From positions 33,520-97,519 of the forward strand of contig NZ_JTCM02000014.1 in the NCBI RefSeq assembly GCF_000817785.2: DNA of 64,000 bases. The letters run 5' to 3'. The position numbers and the translations under genes were made by a program. Below the pieces are notes generated by a model. That model saw nothing but the letters and a program-made list of their open reading frames with translations, was not told the DNA's origin and did not search any database. Numbering within the stretch: position 1 is the stretch's first letter; every line of letters begins with the position of its first letter. Origin of the DNA: Hassallia byssoidea VB512170 (GTDB taxonomy: Bacteria > Cyanobacteriota > Cyanobacteriia > Cyanobacteriales > Nostocaceae). Below are positions 34,214-43,460 of this stretch, piece by piece.

Positions 34214-35524
34214 ATGCAAGCAGAATATCGGCAGCGTCGCGAACAGTTGATGGCAAAAATTGGCAATGGTACTGCGATATTTCGCAGTGCTACTGCTTCA
34301 GTCATGCATAATGATGTAGAATATGCTTATCGCCAAGATAGCAATTTTTTCTACCTGACTGGTTTTAACGAAGCGGAAGCGGTAGCGGTTTTAGCACCGC
34401 ATCACGCAGAACACCGCTTTATATTGTTTGTGCAACCGAAGGATAGAGAAAAGGAAGTTTGGAGTGGTTATCGCTGCGGGGTGGATGCAGCGAAGGAAAT
34501 TTACGGTGCGGATGAAGCTTACCCGATCGCTGAATTAAATGAAAAATTGCCGCAGTATTTAGAAAAAGCCGATCGCCTTTATTATCACTTAGGACGCGAT
34601 CGCTCTTTCAACGACACTATCCTCAAACATTACCAAAGCTTACTACGCACTTATCCCAAACGCGGTACCGGACCAATCGCGATTGAAGATACTTGCACAA
34701 TCTTAAACAGCATGAGATTGGTAAAAAGTCAAGCTGAGTTGGAATTAATGCGAAAAGCTGCCGATATTGCGGTTGAAGCACACAATCACGCGATCGCATT
34801 TACCCAACCCGGTCGTTACGAGTATGAAATTCAAGCAGAAATCGAACACATTTTCAGAAAACGAGGTGCGACAGGACCTGCCTATCCTTCAATTGTCGCT
34901 TCTGGTGTGAATGCTTGCGTGCTGCACTATATCGAAAATAATCGGCAAATGCAAGATAACGAATTGCTGCTGATTGATGCTGGTTGTGCGTATGGTTATT
35001 ACAACTCGGATATTACGCGGACATTTCCGGTAGGTGGTAAATTTACGGCTGAACAAAAGACACTGTATGAACTTGTATTAGAAGCACAGAAACAAGCGAT
35101 CGCGCAAGTGCAACCAGGCAACCCCTACAAATTAATTCATGATACAGCAGTGCGCGTCCTCACCGAAGGCTTAGTTGAACTCGGTATTCTTGTTGGTGAA
35201 ATTGACAAGTTAATCGAAGAAGAAAAATACAAACCTTATTATATGCACCGCACCGGTCATTGGTTAGGTTTAGATGTGCATGATGTAGGAGTTTACCAAC
35301 ATGGTGACGATAAACCGCAGATATTACAACCAGGTCAAGTGCTGACAGTAGAACCAGGACTTTATATTGTTCCAGATACCAAACTGGCAGAAGACCAACC
35401 AGAAACAAACCCCCGTTGGGTTGGTATTGGTATTCGCATTGAGGATGATGTTTTAGTTACACCCACAGCACATGAAGTGTTGACTGCGGGAGTTCCCAAA
35501 GCAGTAGACGAAATAGAAAGATAA
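34214..35524 (+). CDS. pepP: aminopeptidase P (Xaa-Pro aminopeptidase)
   Basis: 436 residues from ATG 34214; a TTG at 34196 is an alternative. N-terminal creatinase-like domain (VEYAYRQDSNFFYLTGFNE), then the pita-bread metallopeptidase: LLIDAGCAYGYYNSDITRTFP (two Asp), HRTGHWLGLDVHDVG (His), VLTVEPGLYI (Glu), IRIEDDVLVT (Glu). Removes the first residue when proline is second. Cytoplasmic, two metal ions. A hairpin follows the stop. Confidence 0.94.
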   Translation: MQAEYRQRREQLMAKIGNGTAIFRSATASVMHNDVEYAYRQDSNFFYLTGFNEAEAVAVLAPHHAEHRFILFVQPKDREKEVWSGYRCGVDAAKEIYGADEAYPIAELNEKLPQYLEKADRLYYHLGRDRSFNDTILKHYQSLLRTYPKRGTGPIAIEDTCTILNSMRLVKSQAELELMRKAADIAVEAHNHAIAFTQPGRYEYEIQAEIEHIFRKRGATGPAYPSIVASGVNACVLHYIENNRQMQDNELLLIDAGCAYGYYNSDITRTFPVGGKFTAEQKTLYELVLEAQKQAIAQVQPGNPYKLIHDTAVRVLTEGLVELGILVGEIDKLIEEEKYKPYYMHRTGHWLGLDVHDVGVYQHGDDKPQILQPGQVLTVEPGLYIVPDTKLAEDQPETNPRWVGIGIRIEDDVLVTPTAHEVLTAGVPKAVDEIER

Positions 35525-35530
35525 AAAATA

Positions 35531-35550
35531 GGGATGGTGTTTACCATCCC
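35531..35550 (+). terminator. hairpin after pepP
   Basis: GGGATGGT 35531-35538 and ACCATCCC 35543-35550 with loop GTTT, seven bases after the pepP stop region; no strong T run follows. A near-identical stem with a T run ends ftsH at 48816-48846. Confidence 0.6.
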
Positions 35551-35933
35551 GGACATAATTTCAGCACTCATTAACTAATAGAACTAGAAGTTCACTTTTC
35601 ACTTTGTAAACATTATTTACTTAGTATTAAATAGTATTTATTGCCTTACTCTCGTTTCTCAAACACTTTTTCAGAAACAGACGATGCAATTTACTTCATG
35701 AAAAGTCGAAATAATACTTTAGACATATGCCCAAATGAGTATCAAAGTCTTGTCAAACAAGGTTCAAAACCTAATTTCCGGATAAATCTCTTGTATATTA
35801 TTATCTTTATAAAAAATTAACATATAATTTATAAAATTTATATAATTAGGTAACAGATTAATGTAACATACTTATGTATGCATGGGTGCTTCTACTGAAT
35901 CGATGCCGTTTTTCAACAATCAAATAGCATCTC
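35551..35933. other. AT-rich spacer before the exopolysaccharide cluster
   Basis: About 380 bases, very AT-rich, with nothing recognised other than a likely promoter for the polysaccharide genes. Confidence 0.4.
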
Positions 35934-36860
35934 ATGACACAATTGGTAAGTAAATTCTTGCGTGGAATTAGGGTTTTTCCTTACTCAAGTCCACGTAATT
36001 TTCACAATGTCAAAATTCAATCTGCAATAATACAGAACAAGGCAATAAATGCTACTACTGTAAATAAAAGACCAATTTTTACAGTGTATTTATTGGAACG
36101 GCGGATAAATTGTATGACTATCCCTGCAATTGTGGAGGCAGTTCAGAGGGCATGTATTGAAGGCAAGAAAATAATTGTAGCGAATTACAATATCCACAGC
36201 TTTAACTTATCGATGCAATTGCCGTGGTATTACGAGTTTTTGCAAAGTGTAGAAATTGCTAACTGTGATAGCGTGGGAATATTAAGGGCGATCGCTTATA
36301 TGGGGTTGGATTTACCCTTAGATTACCGAGCCTCGTACACATTGTTAATGCCCAAAGTCTTGGAAAGTTGCAATAAACATAAGTTTTCAGTATTTTTCCT
36401 GGGAGCGAAGCCGGAATATTTACAAACTGCCCTTGAGCGCTTGAGAGTCAAGTATCCGAGTGTTTGTTTTGCTGGACATCACGGCTATTTCGACAAAGAA
36501 GACCCAAAAGCAAATCAAGCTGTAATTGAGCAAATCAATCAAGTAAAGCCGAATATTTTGGTTGTAGGCATGGGAATGCCAATTCAAGAATCTTGGGTGC
36601 AAAAGCATCGCAGCAGCTTACAGGTTAATGCCATCATGCTTGGTGGAGCGATTATCGATCGCATGGCTGGAGTAGTCTCTGATTGTCCGCATTTTATATC
36701 TAATATGGGTTTTGAGTGGCTCTATCGTCTCACTCGCGAACCAAAACGCCTAGCAGCTCGCTATTTGTTAGGAAATCCAGCTTTTGCATTACATATTGCT
36801 TTAGCAATGTCTAATGCATCACCACTACGAGTAGAACTCACGTCAAATATAGATAGATAA
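35934..36860 (+). CDS. WecG/TagA/CpsF family glycosyltransferase
   Basis: 308 residues. GT26 family: ANYNIHSFNLSMQ region, FFLGAKPEYLQTALERL, VVGMGMPIQESWV and FEWLYRLTREPKRLAARYL. Adds a sugar, often N-acetylmannosaminuronic acid or a similar one, to a lipid-linked precursor in the making of surface polysaccharides. About 60 residues precede the family core, so the true start could be the inner ATG at 36114. Opens the polysaccharide cluster but is 500 bases from the next gene. Confidence 0.88.
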   Translation: MTQLVSKFLRGIRVFPYSSPRNFHNVKIQSAIIQNKAINATTVNKRPIFTVYLLERRINCMTIPAIVEAVQRACIEGKKIIVANYNIHSFNLSMQLPWYYEFLQSVEIANCDSVGILRAIAYMGLDLPLDYRASYTLLMPKVLESCNKHKFSVFFLGAKPEYLQTALERLRVKYPSVCFAGHHGYFDKEDPKANQAVIEQINQVKPNILVVGMGMPIQESWVQKHRSSLQVNAIMLGGAIIDRMAGVVSDCPHFISNMGFEWLYRLTREPKRLAARYLLGNPAFALHIALAMSNASPLRVELTSNIDR

Positions 36861-37364
36861 TTCGAGTGAAGGTAATATTCATTTTATTGATTCAGCGCTG
36901 CACTACATCATCCAATTAGCATGTTCGTTGACTACATGTGTGTATGTCAAGAAGAAAACATGATTAAAGAGTGAATAATTCCCAGAGGATATCTAGAATT
37001 GTAGAATATTAATTGTAGCCAAAAATTTGGCGCTAGTGTTCAGTATTTCCTTGTTGAGTTAGACTTTATCGCTCATCAAAAGACATAACCCGCGTTATTT
37101 AAAAAAAGTCACAATCAGTGGTGCAAAAGCTTTTCGCTTCTCACTAATTATGGTGCATTGAAAAAATCAGGCGTCAGTGAAAAATAAAAATTTCATGGTA
37201 TGCGATGCTCTTGCCGAGCTACTATGTAAATATCCTTTCAGTAAATAATATTAAACTTGCTTAAATGTCAATTTCATTGTCAAGAACTGACTTCATAGCA
37301 AGTAAATATTATCGTCTCACCAACTAGATTTCCAGCCATTAATAAAAGCTGATTAGACAAAATT
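36861..37364. other. AT-rich spacer
   Basis: About 500 bases with no gene or repeat recognised; may hold a second promoter for the glycosyltransferase genes. Confidence 0.4.
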
Positions 37365-38303
37365 ATGAAAGTTTGTTACTTAATACAGAGTCATATAAAT
37401 CCTCAGCAAATTTATCGATTAATTGATATTATAAAAAAATCCCGTCCTGAGGCTCAAGTTATTGTTAGTCATAATTTTTCAAGTTGTGAATTGGATGTGA
37501 CAACTTTACAAAACTCTGGCGTTCAAGTATTAACAGGTAAGGGTGGACGTGGCGATTTTGTGCTGCTCCAATCTTATCTCGATGCTATCAAATGGTTGAT
37601 TGATAACCAAATTAACTATGATTGGTTAATTTACCTTTCTGGTCAGGATTATCCCATCAAACCAATATCAAAGATTGAGAATTTTTTAGCTGAAACTAAT
37701 TATGATGGGTTTATAGAATATTTTAAGATTTTTTCACCCGAAAGCCATTGGAATATCAAAGAAGCTACAAGCCGTTATTTATTTAGATATAAAAAAATTA
37801 ATTCCCTGACAAAATTACCAAATTGGGTAAAGGAATTACTTACACCAGTGAAAATAATAAATTACTTGCAGCCTTTTGTCAGAATAAATTTGGCATATGA
37901 CATGTTAGGTGTGAGAGCATTATCATTATTGATTAAAGACTTTGTTTTTTATGGAGGTTCTTTTTTTACTACTTTATCGAGAAAATGTGTAGAATATTTG
38001 CACCAATTTTGTCAAAACCATCCAGAAGTAGTCGAATATTACAAAGGAGTATGCGTAGCCGATGAATCTTTTTTACAAACAATATTAGTTAATAGTGGAT
38101 TATTCAATTTATGTAATGATAATAAGCGCTACTATGATTTTTCTCAAAGTCGGAATGGGCGTCCCGCAATTTTAACAACAAATGATTATAATGCAATAAT
38201 ACAAAGCGACGCTCACTTTGCGAGAAAATTCGACATCTGTAAAGACAGTAGGATTTTAGACCTTTTAGATAAGGAAATTGGGAAAGTTGTATTTGATAGC
38301 TAA
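37365..38303 (+). CDS. GT14-like (core-2/I-branching type) glycosyltransferase
   Basis: 312 residues. MKVCYLIQSHINPQQIYRLI, WLIYLSGQDYPIKPI and CVADESFLQTILVNS are typical of the GT14 beta-1,6-N-acetylglucosaminyltransferase family found in bacterial polysaccharide clusters. Probably adds a branch sugar to the exopolysaccharide. Very AT-rich compared with the housekeeping genes nearby, suggesting a transferred gene. Ends 33 bases before the GT2 gene. Confidence 0.85.
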   Translation: MKVCYLIQSHINPQQIYRLIDIIKKSRPEAQVIVSHNFSSCELDVTTLQNSGVQVLTGKGGRGDFVLLQSYLDAIKWLIDNQINYDWLIYLSGQDYPIKPISKIENFLAETNYDGFIEYFKIFSPESHWNIKEATSRYLFRYKKINSLTKLPNWVKELLTPVKIINYLQPFVRINLAYDMLGVRALSLLIKDFVFYGGSFFTTLSRKCVEYLHQFCQNHPEVVEYYKGVCVADESFLQTILVNSGLFNLCNDNKRYYDFSQSRNGRPAILTTNDYNAIIQSDAHFARKFDICKDSRILDLLDKEIGKVVFDS

Positions 38304-38336
38304 TTTTTGTGGTTTGGAGTTTGAAGGATCTTAATA

Positions 38337-39302
38337 ATGCTTACTACACCAAAGGTTAGTGTTGTAGTCCCCGCTTATAATGTTAGCGGCTACATTCAAG
38401 AAACGCTGATTTCACTCGAATTACAAACTTTTTCAGACTTTGAGGTATTGGTAGTTGATGACGGTTCTAGCGATGATACGGCAGCTATAGTGAAAAAATT
38501 TGAAGAGCGAGATTCACGCTTTCAACTATTGCAGAAATCAAACGGGGGTTTGTCATCTGCACGCAACTATGGCATCCGTCATGCGCGGGGTAAATATATT
38601 GCCTTGCTGGATGGTGATGATGTTTACCACAAAGATAAATTAGCAACTCATGTTGATCGCTTAGATAGAGATGCTGATATTGGAGTGGTTTACAGTGCTT
38701 CGCAGACAATTCGCGACGATGGACGACCAACGTTTATTAGCTTGAGCGGCAAACCAATACATTCAAATTTGATGTTGGCTTTGTTGTGCAAAAATTTCGT
38801 CGGACACGGTTCTAATGGAGTGTTTCGTCGATGTTTGGTGGATGAGGTTGGGGAGTTTGACGAAGACTTACGCAGTTGGGAAGATGTGGATTTTTGGTTG
38901 CGGATAGCAGCAACGCAGAAGTGGGGTTTTTATCGAGAGAAGCGTATTTTATGCTACTACCGCGTTCGTCCTTCTGGACTGTCTTTTAATCTCATGCAAA
39001 TGCGGATTTGTGGTGAACAGGTCATTCAGGGTGCTTATCGACGATCGCCAGAGTTAATAGAACCAATGTTACCAACAGCTTACGCTTATATGTACCGCTA
39101 TTTAGCGCGGTTGAGCCTTCAGGGTGGTGATATAGAAACAGCGCGTGATTTTATTGACCAAGCTTTGATTTGCGACAAGTCAATTTTTTATCGGGATATG
39201 CGATCGCTCCTAACCCTAGTATCTGTGCGTTTCTTCGCAATCGCGAAACTGGCGATCGGGCGATCGCTCGGTTCTGCAAAGTACGCCAAAAAAGAAGTAT
39301 GA
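38337..39302 (+). CDS. GT2 family glycosyltransferase
   Basis: 321 residues. GT-A fold: VSVVVPAYNVSGYIQETLIS at the N-terminus, LVVDDGSSDDTA, ARGKYIALLDGDDVYH with the metal-binding DGDD, and SWEDVDFWLRIA (base ED motif). Cytoplasmic, uses a nucleotide sugar. The stop overlaps the start of the flippase gene by ATGA, so the two are translationally coupled. Confidence 0.93.
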   Translation: MLTTPKVSVVVPAYNVSGYIQETLISLELQTFSDFEVLVVDDGSSDDTAAIVKKFEERDSRFQLLQKSNGGLSSARNYGIRHARGKYIALLDGDDVYHKDKLATHVDRLDRDADIGVVYSASQTIRDDGRPTFISLSGKPIHSNLMLALLCKNFVGHGSNGVFRRCLVDEVGEFDEDLRSWEDVDFWLRIAATQKWGFYREKRILCYYRVRPSGLSFNLMQMRICGEQVIQGAYRRSPELIEPMLPTAYAYMYRYLARLSLQGGDIETARDFIDQALICDKSIFYRDMRSLLTLVSVRFFAIAKLAIGRSLGSAKYAKKEV

Positions 39303-40780
39303 AAAGCATAGATGATGAATCATCTGATATTTTACCTACAGAACCAACAAGTAAGAATTCCTTGCTTAAAAACGGATTTTGGGCAACCTATGGAGCTTTT
39401 GCTACACGTTTTTTGGCTTTAGCTAATAACTTGCTACTTGCAAGATTGCTGCTGCCATCAGAATTTGGTGTCATTGGTGTAGCTTATATTTTTTGGTCTT
39501 TTGTAAATTTATTTGCCCAAGATACTGCTGCTTCATTCATTGTTTATAAAGGTATCAAAGATAAACGTTATTTAAATACCACTTACACAATTAGTCTTGG
39601 CATCGGTTTAATCTTAGCAGTAGGGCTTATCGCTACATCTCCCTTGATAGCCAAGTTTTTTGGCATCCCTGATTTGATTTGGCTTTTAACTGGATTTGCC
39701 TTCAATTTGGTGCTGTCTTTCTATCAGTCCGTTTATGTTGGAGTCCTGAGAAGCCAGATGCGATTTCAAAGCCTGACAAATTTAACCTTAGTAGCTTCAA
39801 TGGCACGAGTTTTTTCTACCGTTGTTAGCGCTCTGCTCGGACTAAGCTACTGGTCTTTTTTAATAGGAGATATGATTTCTTGGGTGATAGCTTCGATTCT
39901 CGCCCGTCGTGAAGTTAAATATAATTTTCAGTTACAAATAGACAAAGAAGTTTGTTCAGAAGTACTTTCTTACTCCTTAGGTGGTACAGGCTATAGTTTG
40001 GGATACTACGTCAATGCTAACTCTGACAATTTCGTAGTTGGAAAACTCTTAGGTACAACCAGCTTAGGTTATTACAATTTAGCTTACCAATTGACAATGG
40101 CATTACCTGTAATTTTAAGCCAGGTCGTCAATCAAATTGGAATGTCTGCTTTTACGCAAATGACAGACGATAAACAGCAAGAAAATGCTCTAAAGAATGT
40201 AATTGAGCAAATTGCTGTTTTTATTACTCCCATATACGCTTTATTCTTTTTAATCATTGATAAGCAAGCTATTTCTCTAATTTTTGGCGAAAAATGGACA
40301 CCTGTTGCCGCATTAATCCCTTGGTTGTTAGTATTTGCTTACTTCCGTGTAGTCAACTCTGCTATTAGCTCGATGTTACAAGCCAAAGGTCGTCCGGGAG
40401 TTAATGCCAAAGTCAACTTAATAATTGCTCCAATAGCCGTAATAGGTTTTGTAATTGGATCAATTCAAGGAAAAATTATTGGAGTCAGTATTTCTGTAGC
40501 AATTATATTGGGAATTGGTTGGACATTTTATTGGTGGTCGGTAGGTTGTAAGGCTCTAAAATGGTCAATGATAAAAATTTTACAGCCAAGCTTTCTGCCA
40601 ATTTTCTTCACAGTCATATTGATGATATGTTTCTCTTATTTACCAATAATTATTAAACCAATTATTTTTGCAATTGCCTATTTAATTGTCATGCGGAGGT
40701 TTCAACCAATATATTTTCGGAAGATTCAAGATTTTGCTGACAAAGGTTTTCTACTTATTCGGAGAAAAATTAACTTATAA
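39299..40780 (+). CDS. Wzx-like polysaccharide flippase (PST/MOP family)
   Basis: 493 residues from ATG 39299, overlapping the previous stop; the frame opens earlier at 39170 but only as a shadow of the GT2 gene. Twelve or so membrane helices, with the family features FWATYGAFATRFLALANNLL and GTTSLGYYNLAYQLTMALP. Carries lipid-linked repeat units across the inner membrane. Part of the wzx-wzy-wzc set. Confidence 0.9.
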   Translation: MKSIDDESSDILPTEPTSKNSLLKNGFWATYGAFATRFLALANNLLLARLLLPSEFGVIGVAYIFWSFVNLFAQDTAASFIVYKGIKDKRYLNTTYTISLGIGLILAVGLIATSPLIAKFFGIPDLIWLLTGFAFNLVLSFYQSVYVGVLRSQMRFQSLTNLTLVASMARVFSTVVSALLGLSYWSFLIGDMISWVIASILARREVKYNFQLQIDKEVCSEVLSYSLGGTGYSLGYYVNANSDNFVVGKLLGTTSLGYYNLAYQLTMALPVILSQVVNQIGMSAFTQMTDDKQQENALKNVIEQIAVFITPIYALFFLIIDKQAISLIFGEKWTPVAALIPWLLVFAYFRVVNSAISSMLQAKGRPGVNAKVNLIIAPIAVIGFVIGSIQGKIIGVSISVAIILGIGWTFYWWSVGCKALKWSMIKILQPSFLPIFFTVILMICFSYLPIIIKPIIFAIAYLIVMRRFQPIYFRKIQDFADKGFLLIRRKINL

Positions 40781-40891
40781 TTTATGTTAATAGTCAAAAA
40801 ATCAGGAAATAATTAAAACGATGATACTATAGAATCAGCCTTTCCTGTATTTGCGGCTTTCGTCTATAGACCTAAATAATAATGAATTACC

Positions 40892-42013
40892 ATGTCTAAA
40901 TCTTCGCCTGATATCGCAATTTTTTTGCGTTGCCTTTATGGAGGTGGCGCTGAACGAGGAATGCTGAATTTAGCTCGTAATTTTTTGCAGCAAAAACTCA
41001 CAGTTGATATGGTAGTTGTTAAGGAAGAAGGCTCTTTACTAGAACAGTTGCCGCCAGGAATTCGACTTATAAATTTAAACGCACAATCCAAGCTTGGCAT
41101 CTTGCCTAAATTGGTTAAATATTTGCAGCGAGAGCGTCCTGTAAGTATGCTGGCAACGCTACACTATCCTTGCGAGATAGCCATCTTAGCAAAGCGTATT
41201 GCTCGCGTATCGACACGCATAGTAGTATCTGAACAGAATAATCTTTCTCAAGAAGCAAAACGCATTCCACAACTTTCAGTACGTTTAACACCTTTAGCAG
41301 TAAAACTTTTTTACCCTTGGGCAGATGCTATTGTGGCTGTTTCCCAAGGAGTAGCCGAGGACTTAGCTAATGTAACTCACCTACCAAGAAAGCGGATTGA
41401 TTTAATTTACAATCCAGTTGTAACTCCTGAGGTGTTTACAAAGGCAAAAGAACCAGTTAATCACCCGTGGTTTCAACCCGGAGAACCGCCGGTCATTTTG
41501 GCAGTAGGAAGGTTATATCCACAGAAAGATTATCCTACTTTAATAAATGCCTTTGCCCAAGTGCGGCAAGTACGTCGCAGTCGGTTAGTAATTTTAGGGG
41601 AGGGACCAGAAGAAGATAGTCTGAATAATTTGATTCGCGAATTAGGTTTAGAAGAAGATGTTGCCATGTTGGGTTTTGCGGATAATCCTTACGCTTACAT
41701 GGCAAAAGCCGCAGTTTTTGTTTTGTCTTCTGCTTGGGAAGGTTTCGGCAATGTACTTGTAGAAGCATTAGCTGTAGGAACTCCAGTAGTGTCTACAAAT
41801 TGCGAAAGTGGTCCATCGGAAATATTGGCAAATGGTAAGTATGGTAACTTAACACCAGTTGGGGACTCTAAGGCAATGGCTGAAGCTATTTTAAATGTTC
41901 TCGCTGGCAATATTAAGAAAGTAGATTTCAGTTGGCTGAATCAATTTACCTCAGAAACTTGTGCCGAAAAATATCTACAGGTGTTGGGATACCCAACAAA
42001 ACTATTAGCCTAA
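40892..42013 (+). CDS. GT4 family glycosyltransferase
   Basis: 373 residues, GT-B fold. IFLRCLYGGGAERGMLNLAR at the N-terminus and the donor-site region ILAVGRLYPQKDYPTLINAF, SSAWEGFGNVLVEALAVGTP, STNCESGPSEIL. Retaining transferase using a nucleotide sugar, probable role in building the repeat unit. Followed after 21 bases by the polymerase gene. Confidence 0.92.
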   Translation: MSKSSPDIAIFLRCLYGGGAERGMLNLARNFLQQKLTVDMVVVKEEGSLLEQLPPGIRLINLNAQSKLGILPKLVKYLQRERPVSMLATLHYPCEIAILAKRIARVSTRIVVSEQNNLSQEAKRIPQLSVRLTPLAVKLFYPWADAIVAVSQGVAEDLANVTHLPRKRIDLIYNPVVTPEVFTKAKEPVNHPWFQPGEPPVILAVGRLYPQKDYPTLINAFAQVRQVRRSRLVILGEGPEEDSLNNLIRELGLEEDVAMLGFADNPYAYMAKAAVFVLSSAWEGFGNVLVEALAVGTPVVSTNCESGPSEILANGKYGNLTPVGDSKAMAEAILNVLAGNIKKVDFSWLNQFTSETCAEKYLQVLGYPTKLLA

Positions 42014-42034
42014 AAAACTTCAATAATTTAAAGA

Positions 42035-43372
42035 ATGCTGGAATTTAGCCGCACTAGTAAAATTACCTCCAAACAATCTGAGTCCAAACTGCAAGCTTTA
42101 TCATTTGCAGAAAGGATAATTTACTGGACTATTGTACTCACACCTCTTTGGTGGTTGTTGGGAGTACAAACTATTGTCTATCCAGTTGTTAGTGCGTTTC
42201 TACTAGTTGCTGGTTTTAAGCTAGACAAGCTAATTAAAAACTCTTTGCCAATTTGCAATTGGGCATGGTTAGCAATGATTTTAGCTGCACTTTGGACAAA
42301 TATTTTGGGGTTGGAACAAATAGGCTTCGATCCTTTGAAAACAGCAGCCACATTCTTTACTTTATTTAAAGGCTACTTGATGATATTCGCCTGCATGACT
42401 GTACCATTTTGGCATCGCATCAGAGTAAAAGTGATTGTGCGGGCTGTATCTTGGATGGCAATAAGCTATTTAGCACTCCTTGCTATTCAAATGGTAATAC
42501 TTTTTGCGCTCGGTTCTCAAGAACCTTTTTTACCGCCTTTAGCCCGCATAATTCCGGGTGAGAAAGCCAGTTTGATGGTGAAGTTTGCTGTCATTCAGCC
42601 ATTTTTTGGTATTCCCTTACCTAGGACAGACCTATACACCGCAGACCCTCCTATTTTGGGGGTTTGTGCCCTTTTATGTTTCTTTATTTGCTTGAGTGAA
42701 AGTAGCGATCGCCTGCGTAAATTTGCTTTAGCAGGATACTTAATTGCTTTGATAATTTCTCAAAGTCGTCTAGCTTGGATATGCTTTCCGTTAGTATTTA
42801 TAATTATTGGTTGTTTCCGTAGTGGTTTGGCTCGACAAGGTTCTTTATGGGTAGCATCTTTTACCTCTTTATTGTGTGCCATTTTCGGTTTAGCTTTACA
42901 AGATGTAATCAATACACCCTTAAAAACTTTTAACAGCGCTCGTGCTGACTCATCGAAAGATCGAGAATATGTTGTTAATGCTACTATTGATGCATGGAAA
43001 GAGTCACCTTGGGTAGGGTGGGGAATTGTTGATAAAACAGCGTCTTGGGGAAATGGAGCATTTGAGCTTCCCTTGGGAACATTTTCTTCCTACGCACAAG
43101 TGCTTTACGTACACGGGGTGTTTGGCTTTGTTTTTTTTATTACAGCAATAATTTCAACTGCGTGTGCCTTTTGGGAACCTGCTATGCGGGGAAACCGCAT
43201 TTGCCAACAAGCATTTGCGAGTTTAATAGCTCTATATATATTGTGTCAAGCGACTACTTTGACTTGGATGGCGATTTATTTTTGGTTCTTTTTTGTTTGG
43301 TTGGGGGCTATTTTGGTAGAAGTAAGGCAGCAGAAGTTAAATATTACCAGTTGGGAACAACTTTCAGTATAA
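42035..43372 (+). CDS. O-antigen ligase/polymerase family membrane protein (Wzy-like)
   Basis: 445 residues with about ten membrane helices and a periplasmic loop near residues 290-345 (STKDREYVVNA-like SSKDREYVVNATIDAWKESP, GWGIVDK), the Wzy_C/WaaL signature. Joins lipid-linked repeat units into the chain. Placed between the transferases and the chain-length/kinase gene, so I take it as the polymerase rather than a ligase. Confidence 0.85.
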   Translation: MLEFSRTSKITSKQSESKLQALSFAERIIYWTIVLTPLWWLLGVQTIVYPVVSAFLLVAGFKLDKLIKNSLPICNWAWLAMILAALWTNILGLEQIGFDPLKTAATFFTLFKGYLMIFACMTVPFWHRIRVKVIVRAVSWMAISYLALLAIQMVILFALGSQEPFLPPLARIIPGEKASLMVKFAVIQPFFGIPLPRTDLYTADPPILGVCALLCFFICLSESSDRLRKFALAGYLIALIISQSRLAWICFPLVFIIIGCFRSGLARQGSLWVASFTSLLCAIFGLALQDVINTPLKTFNSARADSSKDREYVVNATIDAWKESPWVGWGIVDKTASWGNGAFELPLGTFSSYAQVLYVHGVFGFVFFITAIISTACAFWEPAMRGNRICQQAFASLIALYILCQATTLTWMAIYFWFFFVWLGAILVEVRQQKLNITSWEQLSV

Positions 43373-43460
43373 AAGGCTTCAAAATAAAAATTTTAAATCT
43401 AGATTTTGCATCTATCCGAAGTGGTATGTTTTGATAAATTAATAATTTGGTATTAGTTTC

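Noticed and set aside
39170..39298. Longer N-terminus for the flippase
   Set aside because: This part lies wholly inside the GT2 gene in another frame; the ATG at 39299 overlapping the GT2 stop is the natural start.
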